The notes below the pieces were generated by a model. It did no database searches. It was given only the letters and a program-made list of their open reading frames with translations, and was not told the DNA's origin. Below are positions 5,853 through 7,921 of a stretch of DNA of 7,921 nucleotides, one piece after another. The stretch is from assembly GCA_937859895.1 (NCBI GenBank), contig CALMAV010000111.1, positions 1 through 7,921 on the forward strand, written 5' to 3'. Both the position numbers and the translations under genes were made by a program. Source of the stretch: an uncultured Bryobacterales bacterium (GTDB taxonomy: Bacteria; Acidobacteriota; Terriglobia; Bryobacterales; Bryobacteraceae). How positions within the stretch are numbered: position 1 is the first letter of the stretch; each line of letters starts with the position of its first letter.

Positions 5853-7292
5853 ATGGCAGAGCATGTCTTATCGCGCCTATTAAAACGTGCAACGGTTGCT
5901 GATAGAGCTAGTTCTGACAAGGCCCGCTACTTGCAAACCTGCAGGGCAGCACGCCCAGGTACCTGGCTTTTCCTGAGTTTTCTGTGTGTCCTTGGAGCTA
6001 CTACCGATTATCCTCGCACTTACCCGCGAATCTTCTTTTCTTTTGCTGCCGTAGTTTTGCTGGAGAGCGTTTTGCGAGGAATACTCGTGTACTCACCTTG
6101 GCCGTTGCTTTTCCAAACCAGGAACTGGGAACAGGCTGTGGCTTTCCTCGTACTTACTTCTGCTCTTTCCTGGGGCTCATTTTATGGAATGACTCTCTTC
6201 CTGTATGGCCCTTATTCCCAGGCCAGCGTCTTAGCAATGGTGTGCACCGTCGGAACTACAACTGGCGCGATAACTGCATTCGGTCCGAACTTACACCTAT
6301 CAACTACTTATCTAATAGCGTTGCTGGCGCCCTCCATTTTGGTAGATCTCCGAATAGGTGGTTACTCAGGAATCTCGCTCGCAGTTATAACTGTTGTCTT
6401 TCTTGGATTTCTCCTCTGGCAAGGGAAAGACCTCAATCGGAGTTATAAAAGGCGCACCTCTACCATTCGCTTACTTGCAAAACGTCGCAGAGAGCTGGAG
6501 GAGCGTATCGCGGCGCGAACTTTCGAACTGGAGTGCGCGAAAGAGTCGGCGGAGTCCGCCAATCGGGCAAAGAGCGATTTTCTTGCCAACGTAAGCCATG
6601 AGATCCGAACGCCCATGCACGGCGTACTCGGGATGACTGCGCTCGCAATGGAGAACGCAAACTTGCCTGAGACTCAGGCGTGTCTTCGTGATGTTAAGTT
6701 GTCGGCCGAGTCTCTCCTACAGGTGATCAACGACATCCTTGACCTCTCTCGCATGGATGCGGGAAAGCTTACCGTTGAGAAGGAGCCCTTTCTGCTTCAG
6801 GACTGTATTAACCGCAGTCTTCAGGTGCTTTCCTTAAAGGCAAAGGAAAAATCCATTCAGGTCCACGTGTATGTGGATTCGTTATTTTCAGAAGCAATTC
6901 TGGGAGATACACTCCGCTTACAGCAGATCCTGACCAATTTGATTCACAACGCAATCAAATTCACTGATCAGGGTTCAATTTCAGTAAGTGCAAAGCCCGA
7001 GACTACATTTAACGTGCCGGTAGTCCATATTGCGGTCGAAGACACTGGCTGCGGCATTCCTGAAGATCAGAGGCGCCAAGTCTTTGAACCGTTTTCACAA
7101 GTCGATAATTCGACAACGCGCAAGTTTGGGGGTGCTGGACTCGGGCTGACCATCTGCAATCAGTTGGTAGCGCAGATGAACGGAAGGATCTGGGTAGAGG
7201 GGAATTTGCTAGGAGGGAGTACTTTTCACGTCACGCTTCCCTGCCAGTTAGCAACGGTACAACCAGAGGTTTCGAAAGCTGCTCACGCATAA
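5853..7292 (+). CDS. Membrane sensor histidine kinase (orphan, six predicted TM helices)
   Basis: A 479-residue inner-membrane two-component kinase that autophosphorylates on His and passes the phosphate to a response regulator. About six hydrophobic segments lie near 37-50, 59-80, 94-118, 124-143, 150-165 and 171-189; the loops are short, so the sensor is essentially membrane-embedded and I do not recognise a named sensor domain. A charged coiled-coil-like linker (200-240) leads to the HisKA domain, with NVSHEIRTP and phospho-acceptor His249. The ATPase domain has the N box with Asn366 (NLIHNAIKFT), G1 DTGCGI (397-402), F box FEPF (411-414) and G2 GGAGLGL (426-432). No receiver domain follows, and no response regulator is adjacent. 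The ATG at 5853 is the first start in an open frame beginning at 5811 and lacks a Shine-Dalgarno; TTG at codon 27 is an unlikely alternative. The catalytic domains are intact, so activity is expected. Confidence 0.95.
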   Translation: MAEHVLSRLLKRATVADRASSDKARYLQTCRAARPGTWLFLSFLCVLGATTDYPRTYPRIFFSFAAVVLLESVLRGILVYSPWPLLFQTRNWEQAVAFLVLTSALSWGSFYGMTLFLYGPYSQASVLAMVCTVGTTTGAITAFGPNLHLSTTYLIALLAPSILVDLRIGGYSGISLAVITVVFLGFLLWQGKDLNRSYKRRTSTIRLLAKRRRELEERIAARTFELECAKESAESANRAKSDFLANVSHEIRTPMHGVLGMTALAMENANLPETQACLRDVKLSAESLLQVINDILDLSRMDAGKLTVEKEPFLLQDCINRSLQVLSLKAKEKSIQVHVYVDSLFSEAILGDTLRLQQILTNLIHNAIKFTDQGSISVSAKPETTFNVPVVHIAVEDTGCGIPEDQRRQVFEPFSQVDNSTTRKFGGAGLGLTICNQLVAQMNGRIWVEGNLLGGSTFHVTLPCQLATVQPEVSKAAHA

Positions 7293-7500
7293 ATTCGAAG
7301 CTGGACCTCAATATTGGTGCAATCCTGGAAGTAATCATTTTCCCGCATCCTCGCTTTGTGGGTAAAGCAACAAATGCAGAGTATCCGCAGCTTTCTGACT
7401 GTCACAACAGCCCGGCATTCTTCCCTAACTGCCGACGCGAGGTGATCGCTTTAGCAGCCGATCCCAGGCTTTGCTGAACCAGAGGTAGTCATCCAATCAA
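7293..7500. other. Convergent intergenic gap, nothing recognised
   Basis: Between the kinase stop codon and the stop codon of the minus-strand oxidoreductase I find no open frame with family features and no stem followed by a T-run on either strand, although one or two terminators would be expected here. Confidence 0.5.
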
Positions 7501-7920
7501 TCACGCCCGAACCGGCCACTTGGTCTGTCCTCCGCGTCCGATCGCCAGATTGCCGATATGTCCGGCGCGTGCCGCCGCAATACCTGCTTCTGCAGGCGCG
7601 TTCGGCTCTTTGCGGCTCTTCACACAATCGAAGAAGTTTGCCATGTGGTCGATGGTGCCGTCCTGATAGGCGTGCTCCGTCATTACCGGGTTGCCTTTGG
7701 GCACGCCTTCGCGATAAAGCTCAAAGCCGGCGCGAGTGAGTTTAATGGTTCCGTCGGTTCCGCGGAATTCGAGGCCACCGTCGTCGATCGAGGACACCAT
7801 AGTGCCCTCATAACCTACAACGAAACCAGGATATTGGAAACTCGCCTGAATGGTATCGGGGCATTGCCACTGCTCAAAGAAATACTTGTCGCTTACAACC
7901 TGAGCCAGACTGGGCTGCGC
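7501..7920 (-). CDS. Gfo/Idh/MocA-family oxidoreductase, C-terminal part (5' end outside window)
   Basis: The last 139 residues of an NAD(P)-dependent sugar or cyclitol dehydrogenase-like protein; full members have about 350-480 residues, so the N-terminal Rossmann domain lies beyond the right edge. The visible part is the alpha/beta substrate and dimer domain: beta-sheet strands with ASFQYPGFVVGYEGTM (26-41), GGLEFRGTDGTIKL (48-61), then the final helix region HMANFFDCVKSRKEPNAP (92-109) and EAGIAAARAGHIGNLA (111-126), a typical C-terminal signature of this family. An ATG at 7800 is internal, not the start, because the family sequence continues upstream to the edge. The gene converges on the histidine kinase gene with a 208-bp gap in which I see no clear terminator. 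The substrate is unknown. Confidence 0.86.
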   Translation of the reverse strand, partial: AQPSLAQVVSDKYFFEQWQCPDTIQASFQYPGFVVGYEGTMVSSIDDGGLEFRGTDGTIKLTRAGFELYREGVPKGNPVMTEHAYQDGTIDHMANFFDCVKSRKEPNAPAEAGIAAARAGHIGNLAIGRGGQTKWPVRA

Positions 7921-7921
7921 C

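Noticed and set aside
5644..5892. Minus-strand open frame of 82 codons across the divergent region
   Set aside because: It overlaps the kinase start, reads the G10 run as a proline run and shows no protein-like features.
5984..6448. Plus-strand open frame of 154 codons inside the kinase gene
   Set aside because: It is an out-of-frame overlap of the membrane region of a well-supported kinase; its Cys/Arg/Ser-rich composition has no domain signature.
1..7921. Defence, toxin-antitoxin, CRISPR, prophage or transposon modules
   Set aside because: No repeat array, transposase, integrase, terminal inverted repeats, nuclease or paired small genes were seen on either strand.

Overview
This is a 7.9 kb bacterial chromosomal window with moderate GC. 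I found no RNA gene, CRISPR array, insertion sequence or recognisable defence system. The gene mix fits a soil Acidobacteriota (Terriglobia-type) genome: a Gfo/Idh/MocA oxidoreductase, a remnant of an OafA-like acyltransferase, a GAF-GGDEF-EAL protein, an orphan membrane histidine kinase and a small hydrolase/monooxygenase cluster. This assignment is an inference from gene content, since no marker gene is present.

Left part (1-2528, all minus strand). Three genes read right to left: a SnoaL/NTF2-like protein (1860-2528), a metallo-beta-lactamase (MBL) fold hydrolase (741-1709) and an FAD-dependent aromatic hydroxylase of the MhpA type that runs off the left edge (1-654). Shared orientation, gaps of 150 and 86 bp, and compatible enzyme types (cyclase/dehydratase-like fold, ester or lactone hydrolase, aromatic-ring hydroxylase) suggest a small catabolic or tailoring cluster. 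The substrate cannot be read from the sequence.

Middle part (about 2610-5523, minus strand). A GAF / degenerate-GGDEF / EAL protein (3676-5523), predicted to be a c-di-GMP phosphodiesterase, is followed by a RimJ/RimL-type GNAT acetyltransferase (2902-3567). Fifteen bases after the GNAT stop codon lies the broken N-terminus of a family-3 membrane acyltransferase (OafA/YrhL type). It carries a one-base frameshift and then decays just upstream of the SnoaL gene.

Right part (5524-7921). A 329-bp divergent intergenic region holds an 8-bp inverted repeat and a run of ten G. It separates the EAL gene from a plus-strand membrane histidine kinase (5853-7292) that has no receiver domain and no adjacent response regulator. 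The kinase gene converges on the 3' part of a Gfo/Idh/MocA-family oxidoreductase gene (7501-7920, minus strand), which enters from the right edge.

The two signalling genes share one divergent control region, so joint regulation is possible. Nothing here amounts to a clearly new multi-gene system. The items most worth a second look are the acyltransferase remnant, the hairpin with two possible translation starts at the SnoaL gene, the substituted metal ligand in the MBL hydrolase, and the uncharacterised sensor domain of the kinase.
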